From: Brucellaceae bacterium
GTDB lineage: Bacteria; Pseudomonadota; Alphaproteobacteria; Rhizobiales; Rhizobiaceae
DNA: 6,414 bases
Assembly: GCA_031253705.1 (NCBI GenBank)
Contig: JAIRVW010000202.1
Coordinates: 1-6,414 of the forward strand
Direction: 5' to 3'
Shown here: in pieces, positions 1-6,176 of the stretch
Layout of the letters: every line of letters starts with the position of its first letter
Position numbering within the stretch: the first letter of the stretch is position 1
Made by a program: the position numbers and the translations under genes
The notes under the pieces: generated by a model
What the model was told of the DNA's origin: nothing
Seen by the model: the letters and a program-made list of their open reading frames with translations, nothing else
The model's database searches: none

Positions 1-164
1 GGATGCAGCTTTTTTCTTAAGCGAAACAACAGAAGTGCTTCATGCGAAATCCACATAAACTTATGCAAATTTAAGCAGAAGACGCCGGTTTAATGTCGCA
101 AACACAACGGTTTCAAAACATATGAGCCGATATATCAGCGATAAATAAAAATCATTCACCGCAT

Positions 165-197
165 TAAATAAATCAATCAACACATTGAATTTATTTA
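165..197. promoter_or_regulatory. Imperfect AT-rich inverted repeat, candidate operator
   Basis: The left arm AAATAAATCAAT (166-177) pairs with the right arm ATTGAATTTATTT (184-196) over 12 base pairs, with one unpaired A in the right arm and a 6-base centre CAACAC; one further T-A pair closes at 165/197. It lies about 200 bases before the binding-protein start and about 100 bases before the candidate -35 box. A dyad of this kind could bind a dimeric regulator such as a LysR-type or ArgR-like protein, but no known consensus is matched well. Inverted repeats also arise by chance in DNA this AT-rich. Confidence 0.3.
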
Positions 198-292
198 TAT
201 AATCAAGAGATACAACCATCAAAAATCGCATATACCTGTATTATCATATTTGTCCAGCGCTTTATTTTTCCACGACAGCGCAAAACACGTTT

Positions 293-321
293 TTGATACT
301 TGCCTTTAATGCCGGAATGAT
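293..321 (+). promoter_or_regulatory. Candidate sigma70-type promoter for the binding-protein gene
   Basis: TTGATA (293-298) resembles a -35 box and is followed after 17 bases by AATGAT (316-321), which matches the -10 consensus at four of six positions. This would place the transcript start near 328 and give a leader of about 75 bases. An overlapping alphaproteobacterial-like CTTGCC at 299-304 is an alternative -35, but its best -10 is spaced too far away. The call rests on hexamer matching only. Confidence 0.3.
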
Positions 322-401
322 GGGAATATCGCCGCTAACAAAATTTTCTTCGCAATGAGAACAAGCTTAAAAACAGCAGCGAAGAGAAGAAAAAGAACAC
401 G

Positions 402-1262
402 ATGACATATATGAATTCTCATGGGGGTATCAGGAGAATGAGGAATATTACGGGAGCAAACCGTCCTTTTCATAAAGCGCTGCGCGGGCTGGCAATTGCC
501 GGCATGATGTCGCTCGGTGCCGTGGCAGCGTTTTCAGCCTCAGCGCAGGCTGAGGAACAGCTTGTCCTTAAAGTCGGTTCTGAAGGTGCATATCCTCCCT
601 ATAATTTTGTCAAGGCTGACGGCACAGTCGCCGGTTTTGAAATCGACATCGCCAATGCGCTTTGCGAAGAGCTGAAAGCCAAATGCGAGATCGTTGTTCA
701 GGACTGGGACGGCATGATCCCTGCTCTGCAATCCGGCAAGCTTGACGTGGTGATCTCCTCCATGTCGATCACACCGGCGCGTAAAGAACAGGTCGATTTC
801 AGCAACAAATACTACAATCCTGCTGCTGCAATTGCCGTGCCGAAAGATTCGGACATTAAAGGCACAGAGAAAGAAGACCTCGCAGGCAAAACAATCGGCG
901 TGCAGTCATCGACCATTCACGCGGTGTTTTCTGAACAGACCTATACAGACAGCAAAATCAGCTCCTATGGCAGCTCTGATGAAGCCCGTATGGATATGGT
1001 TGCCGGTCGCGTTGATGCTGTGAATGACAATATTGTTTCGCTGATTGACTGGCTGAAAACTCCGGAAGGCGAATGTTGCAAGCTGGTCGGTCCGGTTAAA
1101 GCCAATCTGGAAATTCATGGTCCGGGTGTCGGCGTTGCCATTAAGAAAGGCCGTGAGGAACTGGTTGAGAAATTCAACACAGCCATTCACGCTATCCGCG
1201 CCAACGGCAAATATAAAGAAATCAACGACAAATATTTCGATTTCGATATTTACGGCGAATAA
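402..1262 (+). CDS. Periplasmic polar amino acid/opine-type binding protein of an ABC importer
   Basis: This is an exported solute receptor of the HisJ/LAO/OccJ-NocT family (SBP family 3), which captures a basic or polar amino acid, or an opine, in the periplasm and delivers it to the membrane permeases. The signal peptide has basic residues around 21-28, a hydrophobic core at about 29-46 and a probable cleavage after AQA (48-50). Family marks follow: EGAYPPYNF at 61-69, WDGMIPAL at 102-109, SSMSITPAR at 119-127 with the ligand-carboxylate Arg127, GVQSST at 166-171, and Asp209, which aligns with the LAO ligand-contacting aspartate. Cys88 and Cys95 have the same seven-residue spacing as the HisJ/LAO disulfide. 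The start is uncertain: Met1 (402) gives a long n-region and only a weak purine-rich site, while Met13 (438) gives a more typical 38-residue signal but has AGGAG just one base away. Substrate cannot be fixed from sequence. An intrinsic terminator follows directly. Confidence 0.92.
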   Translation: MTYMNSHGGIRRMRNITGANRPFHKALRGLAIAGMMSLGAVAAFSASAQAEEQLVLKVGSEGAYPPYNFVKADGTVAGFEIDIANALCEELKAKCEIVVQDWDGMIPALQSGKLDVVISSMSITPARKEQVDFSNKYYNPAAAIAVPKDSDIKGTEKEDLAGKTIGVQSSTIHAVFSEQTYTDSKISSYGSSDEARMDMVAGRVDAVNDNIVSLIDWLKTPEGECCKLVGPVKANLEIHGPGVGVAIKKGREELVEKFNTAIHAIRANGKYKEINDKYFDFDIYGE

Positions 1263-1272
1263 GTCTGCATAA

Positions 1273-1303
1273 ACCGGTCAGATCCGTCTGGCCGGTCTTT
1301 TTT
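1273..1303 (+). terminator. Intrinsic terminator after the binding-protein gene
   Basis: ACCGGTCAGA (1273-1282) pairs with TCTGGCCGGT (1287-1296) over ten base pairs, one of them a G-U wobble, around a TCCG tetraloop. One C and then six T (1298-1303) follow. It starts ten bases after the stop codon. Lying between the binding protein and its permeases, it probably allows partial read-through, which would make much more receptor than membrane component, as is usual in this transporter class. Confidence 0.85.
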
Positions 1304-1468
1304 AAAACTGATCCTGAGCGTGTCAAAACAGGTTTTTATCTCCCGTCCCGCTCCGGATTCTTGATTGGTCGCATTTTCGTCAGCGTGAAATGAAGCCGTT
1401 TGATGCGCGAAATGCTCTCGACGGGTGACAAACCGGATTTGCCACCCGTTCTCACAGGGATAGACTAA
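1304..1468 (+). other. Spacer between terminator and permease genes
   Basis: This 165-base spacer separates the terminator from the first permease. A weak second hairpin with a short T-run occurs around 1304-1337. TTGATT at 1361-1366 could serve as a -35 box, but no good -10 follows at normal spacing, so an independent promoter is not demonstrated. The strong hairpin at 1420-1450 and the ribosome binding site AGGGA at 1456-1460 occupy the end. A 12-codon ORF at 1390-1428 has no ribosome binding site and is not called. Confidence 0.6.
1420..1450 (+). promoter_or_regulatory. Stable leader hairpin just upstream of the permease ribosome binding site
   Basis: ACGGGTG (1421-1427) pairs perfectly with CACCCGT (1443-1449). 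After one A/C mismatch the stem continues with CAAA (1429-1432) against TTTG (1438-1441), closing on the five-base loop CCGGA; a G-U pair can extend the base at 1420/1450. No T-run follows, so it is not an intrinsic terminator. It ends six bases before the ribosome binding site at 1456-1460. It could block 3'-to-5' decay, mark a processing site or affect translation initiation; the structure is read from the sequence, the role is inferred. Confidence 0.5.
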
Positions 1469-2203
1469 ATGGAAAAATATGCTGTGTTAATTGGCTTTGG
1501 TCCGGACGGATGGGGGCTGAGCATAGCATGGGGACTGCTCACAACCGTTCTGCTGGCTCTGGCCACTCTGCCGATCGGTTTGCTGCTTGGTTTCCTTGTT
1601 GCTTTAGGTAAGCAATCGGCTGAACCTTCACTTCGCCTTGCTTCCAATATTTATACAACAATCTTCCGCGGCCTGCCGGAACTGCTGACACTGTTTCTGG
1701 TGTATTTCGGCGGCTCCCTCGCGGTTCAGAAAGTTTTTGCACTGATCGGCTTTCAGGGTTCGGTTGAGGTCAATGCCTTTGCCGCCGGTATGATTGCGCT
1801 GGGCTTTGTGTTCTCTTCCTATTCCAGTGAAGTGTTTCTGTCCGCCTTCCGCGCCATTCCCAAAGGCCAGTATGAAGGCGCCTTTGCGATCGGCCTGACC
1901 AAATTTCAGACCATGTACAAGATCATCCTGCCGCAGCTGATTAAAATTGCGCTGCCGGGTCTCGCCAATCTGTGGATGGTTCTGCTCAAAGATACATCGC
2001 TGGTCTCTGTGATCAGCCTGACCGATATTCTGCGCCAGACTTCGGTGGCAGCGCGTGTAACCAAAGAACCATTCCTGTTCTATGGCGTTGCCTGTCTGAT
2101 CTATCTGGCACTTGCAATCATCTCTTCTTACTTTATCGCCCGCATTGAAAAATGGGCTGAAGGCAGCCGCAAACAAACGGCGTCCAGCGTGGTAAGCCAA
2201 TGA
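1469..2203 (+). CDS. Polar amino acid ABC importer, inner-membrane permease (HisQ/OccQ type)
   Basis: This 244-residue protein is one half of the heterodimeric membrane channel of the importer and works with the binding protein upstream and the permease downstream. Hydrophobic segments fall at roughly 18-45, 64-82, 103-118, 158-182 and 203-225, the pattern of a five-helix type-I importer subunit of the HisQM family. The cytoplasmic EAA loop that docks on the ATPase is clear at about 131-156, with the core YEGAFAIGL (135-143) and KIILPQ (151-156); FRGLPELL (67-73 and on) matches the conserved FRG-P motif of this family. Length is normal. ATG at 1469 is supported by AGGGA eight bases upstream. 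The stop codon overlaps the next start as ATGA, so the two permeases are probably translationally coupled and made in equal amounts. The paralogue call (Q-type rather than M-type) rests on gene order and length. Confidence 0.93.
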   Translation: MEKYAVLIGFGPDGWGLSIAWGLLTTVLLALATLPIGLLLGFLVALGKQSAEPSLRLASNIYTTIFRGLPELLTLFLVYFGGSLAVQKVFALIGFQGSVEVNAFAAGMIALGFVFSSYSSEVFLSAFRAIPKGQYEGAFAIGLTKFQTMYKIILPQLIKIALPGLANLWMVLLKDTSLVSVISLTDILRQTSVAARVTKEPFLFYGVACLIYLALAIISSYFIARIEKWAEGSRKQTASSVVSQ

Positions 2204-3033
2204 CAACAATGACCACTACACAAAGCGAACGTGTTTTTCGTCCTGCTGAACCACCACGTCCGTGGACAGGTGCACGTATCACCGGCCATGTGCTGGTCGG
2301 CATCTGGCTTGCCCTTTTTGCCGGTCTGGCGATCTATCTGTATAATTCCTGGCAGATTGATCTGATCGAAACCTATGCTCCGCGTTACTGGAACGGTCTG
2401 AAAACCACTATTGTTCTGGTTGCGATCTCTATTGTGCTCGGTGCATTGCTGTCGCTGCCGGTTGCGCTCGCCCGCATGTCAAATAATCGCATTTTGGGTG
2501 CCATCGCTTATGCCTATGTATATTTCTTCCGCGGCACACCGCTGCTGGCGCAGATCTTCCTGATCTATTACGGTCTGGGTACATTCCGTCCGTTTCTGGA
2601 AACCATCGGTCTCTGGGGCTTCTTCCGCGAAGCATGGTATTGCGCCGTACTGGCATTTACGCTGAATACTGCAGCCTATCAGGCAGAAATTCTGCGTGGT
2701 GCTATTCTCAGTGTACCGAAAGGCCAGTGGGAAGGCGCCCATGCGCTCGGCCTGTCCAAATTCCAGACCTTCCGTAAGATCATTCTGCCTCAGGCTCTGG
2801 TTGTTGCCCTGCGTCCATACGGTAATGAGATCATCCTGATGATCAAAGGCTCCGCTATTGTTGCGATCATCACGGTCTACGACCTGATGGGTGAAACACG
2901 CCGCGCCTATTCCCGCACATTTGATTTCCAGACCTACCTCTGGGCGGCAATCATCTATCTGGCGATTGTTGAAGTGCTGCGCAATATTATTGAATGGATT
3001 GAGCGCCGGATTACCGTCCACCTCATCCGCTGA
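2200..3033 (+). CDS. Polar amino acid ABC importer, inner-membrane permease (HisM/OccM type)
   Basis: This 277-residue protein is the second channel subunit. A polar, proline-containing N-terminal tail of about 28 residues precedes hydrophobic segments at about 29-48, 67-92, 101-126, 146-160, 199-225 and 245-262. FRGTPLLAQ (110-118) is the hallmark of this permease family, and the EAA loop spans about 173-198 with WEGAHALGL (177-185) and KIILPQ (193-198). The N-terminal tail makes it longer than its partner, as is common for M-type subunits. Its ATG overlaps the upstream stop by four bases and has only a weak purine stretch in front, which fits coupling to the preceding gene; Met4 is an alternative start. 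It ends with tandem stops TGA-TAA and is followed after about 20 bases by a bidirectional terminator, so the transcription unit closes here without an ATPase gene. Substrate is unknown: basic amino acids or opines are both possible. Confidence 0.93.
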   Translation: MTTMTTTQSERVFRPAEPPRPWTGARITGHVLVGIWLALFAGLAIYLYNSWQIDLIETYAPRYWNGLKTTIVLVAISIVLGALLSLPVALARMSNNRILGAIAYAYVYFFRGTPLLAQIFLIYYGLGTFRPFLETIGLWGFFREAWYCAVLAFTLNTAAYQAEILRGAILSVPKGQWEGAHALGLSKFQTFRKIILPQALVVALRPYGNEIILMIKGSAIVAIITVYDLMGETRRAYSRTFDFQTYLWAAIIYLAIVEVLRNIIEWIERRITVHLIR

Positions 3034-3052
3034 TAAGGTTGCCACAACAAAC

Positions 3053-3091
3053 AAAAAAGCCTGCCTCTGATGATCAGAGGCAGGCTTTTTC
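3053..3091. terminator. Bidirectional intrinsic terminator between convergent operons
   Basis: A perfect 12-base-pair stem, GCCTGCCTCTGA (3059-3070) with its complement at 3074-3085, closes on a three-base loop TGA and is flanked by A-run 3053-3058 and T-run 3086-3090, giving up to 17 paired bases. Read on the plus strand it ends the permease mRNA with five U; read on the minus strand it ends the lpxB mRNA with six U. It starts 19 bases after the permease stop and 22 bases after the lpxB stop in the opposite direction. Confidence 0.95.
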
Positions 3092-3112
3092 AATTACAGA
3101 GGGTTGATACGA

Positions 3113-4297
3113 CTATCCGTTGCTTTTGCCGTTCGCCAGCAGTTCCAAGAGCACATCCGCGCCCATCTCACCGGCTGGCTTATCCGTCCGCATTTTCTCA
3201 GTAATGCGCTCAAAGCCTTGCATTTGCGCCTGACGTACCGGCCCGTCTTCCAGCAGGCTTTCAATCTGACGACACAACATACCGGCACGAACAAAATCAT
3301 TGAAAAACTCCGGAATAACCGGCGTATCATCAATAATATTCGGCAGAGATGCGCTCCAGATCGTAATCAGCCGCGTGATGAATAACCGGCTGAACAAATC
3401 AGCCTTGTACGTCACGACAGTCGGGATTTTAGACAATGCCAGTTCCAGCGATACAGTACCGGAAGCGGCCAATGCCGCATCGGCTTTGGCAAAAGCCTCC
3501 CATTTCGCCGCCTCGCCGGTGACAATTACCGGCTTAACCGGCCAGTCTTTCGTCAATTGCTGCACATAGGCCTCATGGCGCTCCGGCGTCGGCAAAATCG
3601 CCTGAACAGTACCGTTACGCTCATTGAGCATTTGCAAAGTCGTGCCGAATTCTTTCAGCAGTCCCTGAATTTCAAAACGCCGTGAACCCGGCAGCAACAG
3701 GATGGTTTTATCCGCATCCTCCACAGGTGCTTTACGTTTCTTTCGCGCCTTAGCCACATCCAGCAAAGGCGGATAGCTGGTGAGTCTGTGCCCGACATAA
3801 GTTGATTTCGGCCCTGAAAGTCGCTGCATGACTTCAACCTCAAAAGGCAGAACCGTCAGCACATGATCAACATATTTGCGCATTTCCTTGGCGCGTTGCG
3901 GACGCCATGCCCAAACCGTCGGTGCAATATATTTGATGATCGGAATAGACGGATCAGTCTGACGCACTTTCTTTGCCACGCGATGCGTAAAATCCGGACT
4001 ATCAATAATCAGCAGGCAATCAGGCTTTGCCGCAACAATCGCTTTTGCAGTCTGGCGGATGCGCATGATCAGTTTCGGCAGACGCGCCAGAACCGCGCCA
4101 ATGCCCATCAAAGCAATTTCATCCGGATCGAACAGCGTTTGCAGTCCACGCTGCTGAAGATGTGTGCCGCCAACGCCGACAAGGCTCACAAGACGGTCTG
4201 TCTTGGTGCGCAACGCATCCACCAGATCCGCACCCAGCAAATCGCCGGATTCCTCACCGGCAACAACAGCAATTTTCAAAGGCAGTTTTTCGCTCAT
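3113..4297 (-). CDS. lpxB: Lipid-A-disaccharide synthase
   Basis: LpxB is a peripheral inner-membrane glycosyltransferase (family GT19) that joins UDP-2,3-diacylglucosamine to lipid X, making the beta-1,6-linked disaccharide of lipid A and releasing UDP. The 394 residues fit the family (E. coli has 382). Signature motifs appear in order: GEESGD (14-19), VGVGG (40-44), IDSPDF (98-103) containing the conserved aspartate, YIAPTVWAWR (123-132), LPGSRRFEI (202-210), ASGTVSLELAL (278-288) for the nucleotide-sugar site, and SLPNII (317-322). There is no sign of truncation or frameshift. ATG at 4297 gives the expected N-terminus just before the first beta strand (IAVVAGEESGD), though no strong ribosome binding site precedes it. 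It is the last gene of the fabZ-lpxA-lpxI-lpxB run, 141 bases after lpxI, and ends facing the transporter genes at a shared terminator. Confidence 0.97.
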   Translation of the reverse strand: MSEKLPLKIAVVAGEESGDLLGADLVDALRTKTDRLVSLVGVGGTHLQQRGLQTLFDPDEIALMGIGAVLARLPKLIMRIRQTAKAIVAAKPDCLLIIDSPDFTHRVAKKVRQTDPSIPIIKYIAPTVWAWRPQRAKEMRKYVDHVLTVLPFEVEVMQRLSGPKSTYVGHRLTSYPPLLDVAKARKKRKAPVEDADKTILLLPGSRRFEIQGLLKEFGTTLQMLNERNGTVQAILPTPERHEAYVQQLTKDWPVKPVIVTGEAAKWEAFAKADAALAASGTVSLELALSKIPTVVTYKADLFSRLFITRLITIWSASLPNIIDDTPVIPEFFNDFVRAGMLCRQIESLLEDGPVRQAQMQGFERITEKMRTDKPAGEMGADVLLELLANGKSNG

Positions 4298-4373
4298 AGT
4301 CTGACCGGCATCCCTGAGTGAGTGTCAATGCCGAGCATAGTTGCTGAACAACGGCAGGGCTATATCTGTTTTT

Positions 4374-4436
4374 AGAATGTATCCGGAAAAGTGTGAAGCG
4401 GTTGTGCGCCGTCATCGGAACTGAAACCGCTCTGAT
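4374..4436. repeat. Palindromic intergenic element, probable Rhizobiales dispersed repeat remnant
   Basis: AGCGGTT (4397-4403) and AACCGCT (4425-4431) form a seven-base-pair stem around a 21-base loop that itself contains CCG-TCAT-CGG (4409-4418). The adjacent stretch at 4380-4403, with TCCGGAAAAGTGTGAAGCGG as its core, resembles a motif I remember as recurring in intergenic regions of Brucella, Ochrobactrum and Agrobacterium-like genomes. That resemblance is from memory and no search was done. The element fills about half of the 141-base gap between lpxI and lpxB, and begins right at the lpxI stop. It has no T-run in either direction typical of a terminator at the stem base. Confidence 0.4.
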
Positions 4437-4438
4437 AA

Positions 4439-5317
4439 TTATTCGCGGACACTGTCAAAGGTAACAATAAACAGGCCCTGCGCATTCGCGGCCTGTACAG
4501 TGTCGTGATAGGACAACATAATTGTGCGCCCGCCTTCAATGGCGATGCCGGCAAGACCGGCGGCCGCAATGTTGGTGACTGTATCAATGCCGATAGTCGG
4601 CAAATCAGCACGTTCATCCTGTGCAGGCTTGGCACATTTGACCAGAACACCGCCCTGACGCGGAATACGTCCTTCCTGACGCATCTGCCGGATACGTTCG
4701 ATCATATTATCGGTGCCTTCAACGCCTTCCAGCGCGACCACGCGGCCACCGACGGCGATAGCACCCTGCCCGACATCCAGCTTGCCCAGCATAACGGCAG
4801 CTTCACGCGCCAGTTCAATATTATGCTGTTCTTTCTTGTCTGGTTTCACGGTTGTGAGCACAGAAGTTGCAGGCGCCAGAATATCCGGCACGATCTGGTG
4901 CGCGCCGACCATATTGAAACCATAGGATTCCAACAGGCCGATAAATGCCCGCAGCAAAGCGTCATCGCCTTTGCCCAAAGCACGGAAAACCCGCGGCAAA
5001 GCGCAAAGTGTTGTCAGATCAAGACGGATATCGCTTAAATTCGGGCGCTGACGCAGACCACCGGCAAGAATGACATTCTTAACACCGGCTTGTCTCAGTG
5101 TTTTAATCAGGCGGGTAAATTCCACCACTGAAACAATATCATGCTCATAGCGCGTCAGGCTTTCATCCGCTTCGCCCTTCAGGCAAATAATGAATGGCGG
5201 ATTGCCTTTTTTTTCAAGAGCCTCCGCCACCACCTGTGGCAGAAGCCCGTTACCGGCAATAATAGCGGTTCTGGCATCGGGGTTTATGCCCTGCACTGGA
5301 ACAACGCTTTTAATCAT
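4439..5317 (-). CDS. lpxI: UDP-2,3-diacylglucosamine hydrolase, LpxI type
   Basis: LpxI (formerly DUF1009) hydrolyses UDP-2,3-diacylglucosamine to lipid X and UMP, the fourth step of lipid A synthesis, in bacteria lacking LpxH; it is known to attack the beta phosphate, unlike LpxH. The 292 residues match the family (about 280). Visible motifs are the N-terminal glycine loop AIIAGNGLLP (18-27), AGGLRQRPN (85-93), GKGDDALLR (115-123), GAHQIVPDIL (138-147), LDVGQGAI (180-187), EGVEGTDNMI (197-206), and VKCAKPAQDERADLPTIG (226-243) carrying Asp238, which aligns with the aspartate required in Caulobacter LpxI. The reading frame stays open for 73 more codons into lpxA, but those lack family similarity. 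ATG at 5317, one base after the lpxA stop, is therefore chosen and implies translational coupling. The N-terminus is about 15 residues longer before the glycine loop than in Caulobacter. Confidence 0.95.
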   Translation of the reverse strand: MIKSVVPVQGINPDARTAIIAGNGLLPQVVAEALEKKGNPPFIICLKGEADESLTRYEHDIVSVVEFTRLIKTLRQAGVKNVILAGGLRQRPNLSDIRLDLTTLCALPRVFRALGKGDDALLRAFIGLLESYGFNMVGAHQIVPDILAPATSVLTTVKPDKKEQHNIELAREAAVMLGKLDVGQGAIAVGGRVVALEGVEGTDNMIERIRQMRQEGRIPRQGGVLVKCAKPAQDERADLPTIGIDTVTNIAAAGLAGIAIEGGRTIMLSYHDTVQAANAQGLFIVTFDSVRE

Positions 5318-5318
5318 A

Positions 5319-6149
5319 TCAGGACTGGTCTTCAAACTGACCGTGTTTGCCGTGCAAAAGCGGTGTTGTGAAGGCGCTGCGCTTAGCATCAGCAGTGATA
5401 AATGCAACCAGATCAGCGACAGCTGCTGAATCCGCAAATGCCACGCGGACATCTTCCACACGTTCTCTGACCGGCTTGGTGCGGTCAAACAGCATACGTG
5501 TTGCGCGACGTACAGCATGAATTTCTTTACGCTCAAGACCGGAGCGCTTCATACCGATAATATTCAGGCCGCCCAGATGCGCATGAACGCCGATAGCCAT
5601 ACCAAAAGGGATAACATCCTGCGCAACAGCAGCCATACCACCGACAAAGGCATGATGGCCAACGCGGACAAACTGGTGAACCGCAGCACCGCCGCCGAGA
5701 ATAGCATGGTCGCCGATTTCACAATGACCGCCGATCATCACATTATTGGCGAAAGTCACATGATTGCCGACATCGCAGTCATGGGCAACATGTGCATAGG
5801 CCAGAAATGTGCAATTATCGCCGACATTGGTATAGCCGCGGCTGGTATCCGATCCGCGATGCATGGTCACGCCTTCGCGGATCATGCTGTTTTTACCGAT
5901 CAGCAGCTTGGTGTGTCCGCCTTTATGCTTGCCGTTCTGCGGCTCACAGCCGAGAATAGCATGCGGAAATACTTTCGCGTTTTCGCCTAAAGTTGTGAAA
6001 CCTGAAACAACAACATGGCTCATCAGCTCACTATTGTCGCCAATCTCCGCGCCTGCCTCAATATGACAGAAAGCACCGACGGAGACACCCTGACCAAGTT
6101 TTGCACCTGATTCAACACAGGCTGTCGGGTGGATAAAGGTTTCACGCAT
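5319..6149 (-). CDS. lpxA: Acyl-ACP:UDP-N-acetylglucosamine O-acyltransferase
   Basis: LpxA is the cytoplasmic trimeric acyltransferase that starts lipid A synthesis by moving a 3-hydroxyacyl chain from ACP to position 3 of the UDP-amino-sugar. The N-terminal two thirds (about 1-190) consist of hexapeptide repeats forming a left-handed beta helix, and the C-terminal part (about 191-276) is the helical cap. By an ungapped hand alignment around the active site, His123 in AHVAHDC (119-125) is the catalytic base (E. coli His125), His120 and His158 match E. coli His122 and His160, and Gly171 sits at the hydrocarbon-ruler position of E. coli Gly173. [16 protein letters not shown] (189-204) is the usual junction motif. 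Length is typical. The ATG at 6149 fits the family N-terminus ([10 protein letters not shown]), although no strong ribosome binding site is seen. It follows fabZ by 84 bases and ends one base before lpxI. Confidence 0.97.
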   Translation of the reverse strand: MRETFIHPTACVESGAKLGQGVSVGAFCHIEAGAEIGDNSELMSHVVVSGFTTLGENAKVFPHAILGCEPQNGKHKGGHTKLLIGKNSMIREGVTMHRGSDTSRGYTNVGDNCTFLAYAHVAHDCDVGNHVTFANNVMIGGHCEIGDHAILGGGAAVHQFVRVGHHAFVGGMAAVAQDVIPFGMAIGVHAHLGGLNIIGMKRSGLERKEIHAVRRATRMLFDRTKPVRERVEDVRVAFADSAAVADLVAFITADAKRSAFTTPLLHGKHGQFEDQS

Positions 6150-6176
6150 TCAGATCACGCTTTTTCTTTAGCTGTA

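Larger units (their letters stand above)
1..401. other. AT-rich non-coding region upstream of the transporter
   Basis: This stretch has no credible gene; only ORFs of about ten codons without ribosome binding sites occur (for example one starting at 122). A hand count gives about 35% G+C over 1-360, falling to about 25% in 121-200, well below the roughly 50% of the flanking genes. It holds an imperfect AT-rich dyad at 165-197 and a weak candidate promoter at 293-321. It most likely carries the control region of the binding-protein gene. The T-run at 10-16 could be the tail of a terminator for a gene left of the window, but its stem would lie outside and cannot be checked. Confidence 0.7.

Noticed and set aside
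122..148. Eight-codon ORF in the upstream region
   Set aside because: It has no ribosome binding site and its composition is that of random AT-rich DNA.
1390..1428. 12-codon ORF before the permease genes as a leader peptide
   Set aside because: It has no ribosome binding site and no run of a regulatory amino acid codon; its stop falls inside the hairpin but this may be chance.
1628..2209. 193-codon minus-strand ORF opposite the first permease
   Set aside because: It is antisense to a clearly recognised permease gene, and its product is polar and low in recognisable motifs.
2479..3093. 204-codon minus-strand ORF opposite the second permease
   Set aside because: It is antisense to a clear permease gene, and its start lies across the bidirectional terminator.
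3863..4321. 152-codon plus-strand ORF opposite lpxB
   Set aside because: It is antisense to the conserved N-terminal half of lpxB, with no recognisable domain.
4303..4336. TTGACA on the minus strand before lpxB as a promoter -35 box
   Set aside because: No -10 element fits at 16-18 bases, and a start there would fall at or inside the lpxB start codon.
5318..5536. 73-codon upstream extension of lpxI overlapping the end of lpxA
   Set aside because: The frame is open but the residues lack similarity to LpxI, while the ATG at 5317, one base after the lpxA stop, gives a family-length protein.
5517..5990. 157-codon plus-strand ORF opposite lpxA
   Set aside because: Its apparent repeats are the complement of the LpxA hexapeptide repeats; there is no independent coding evidence.
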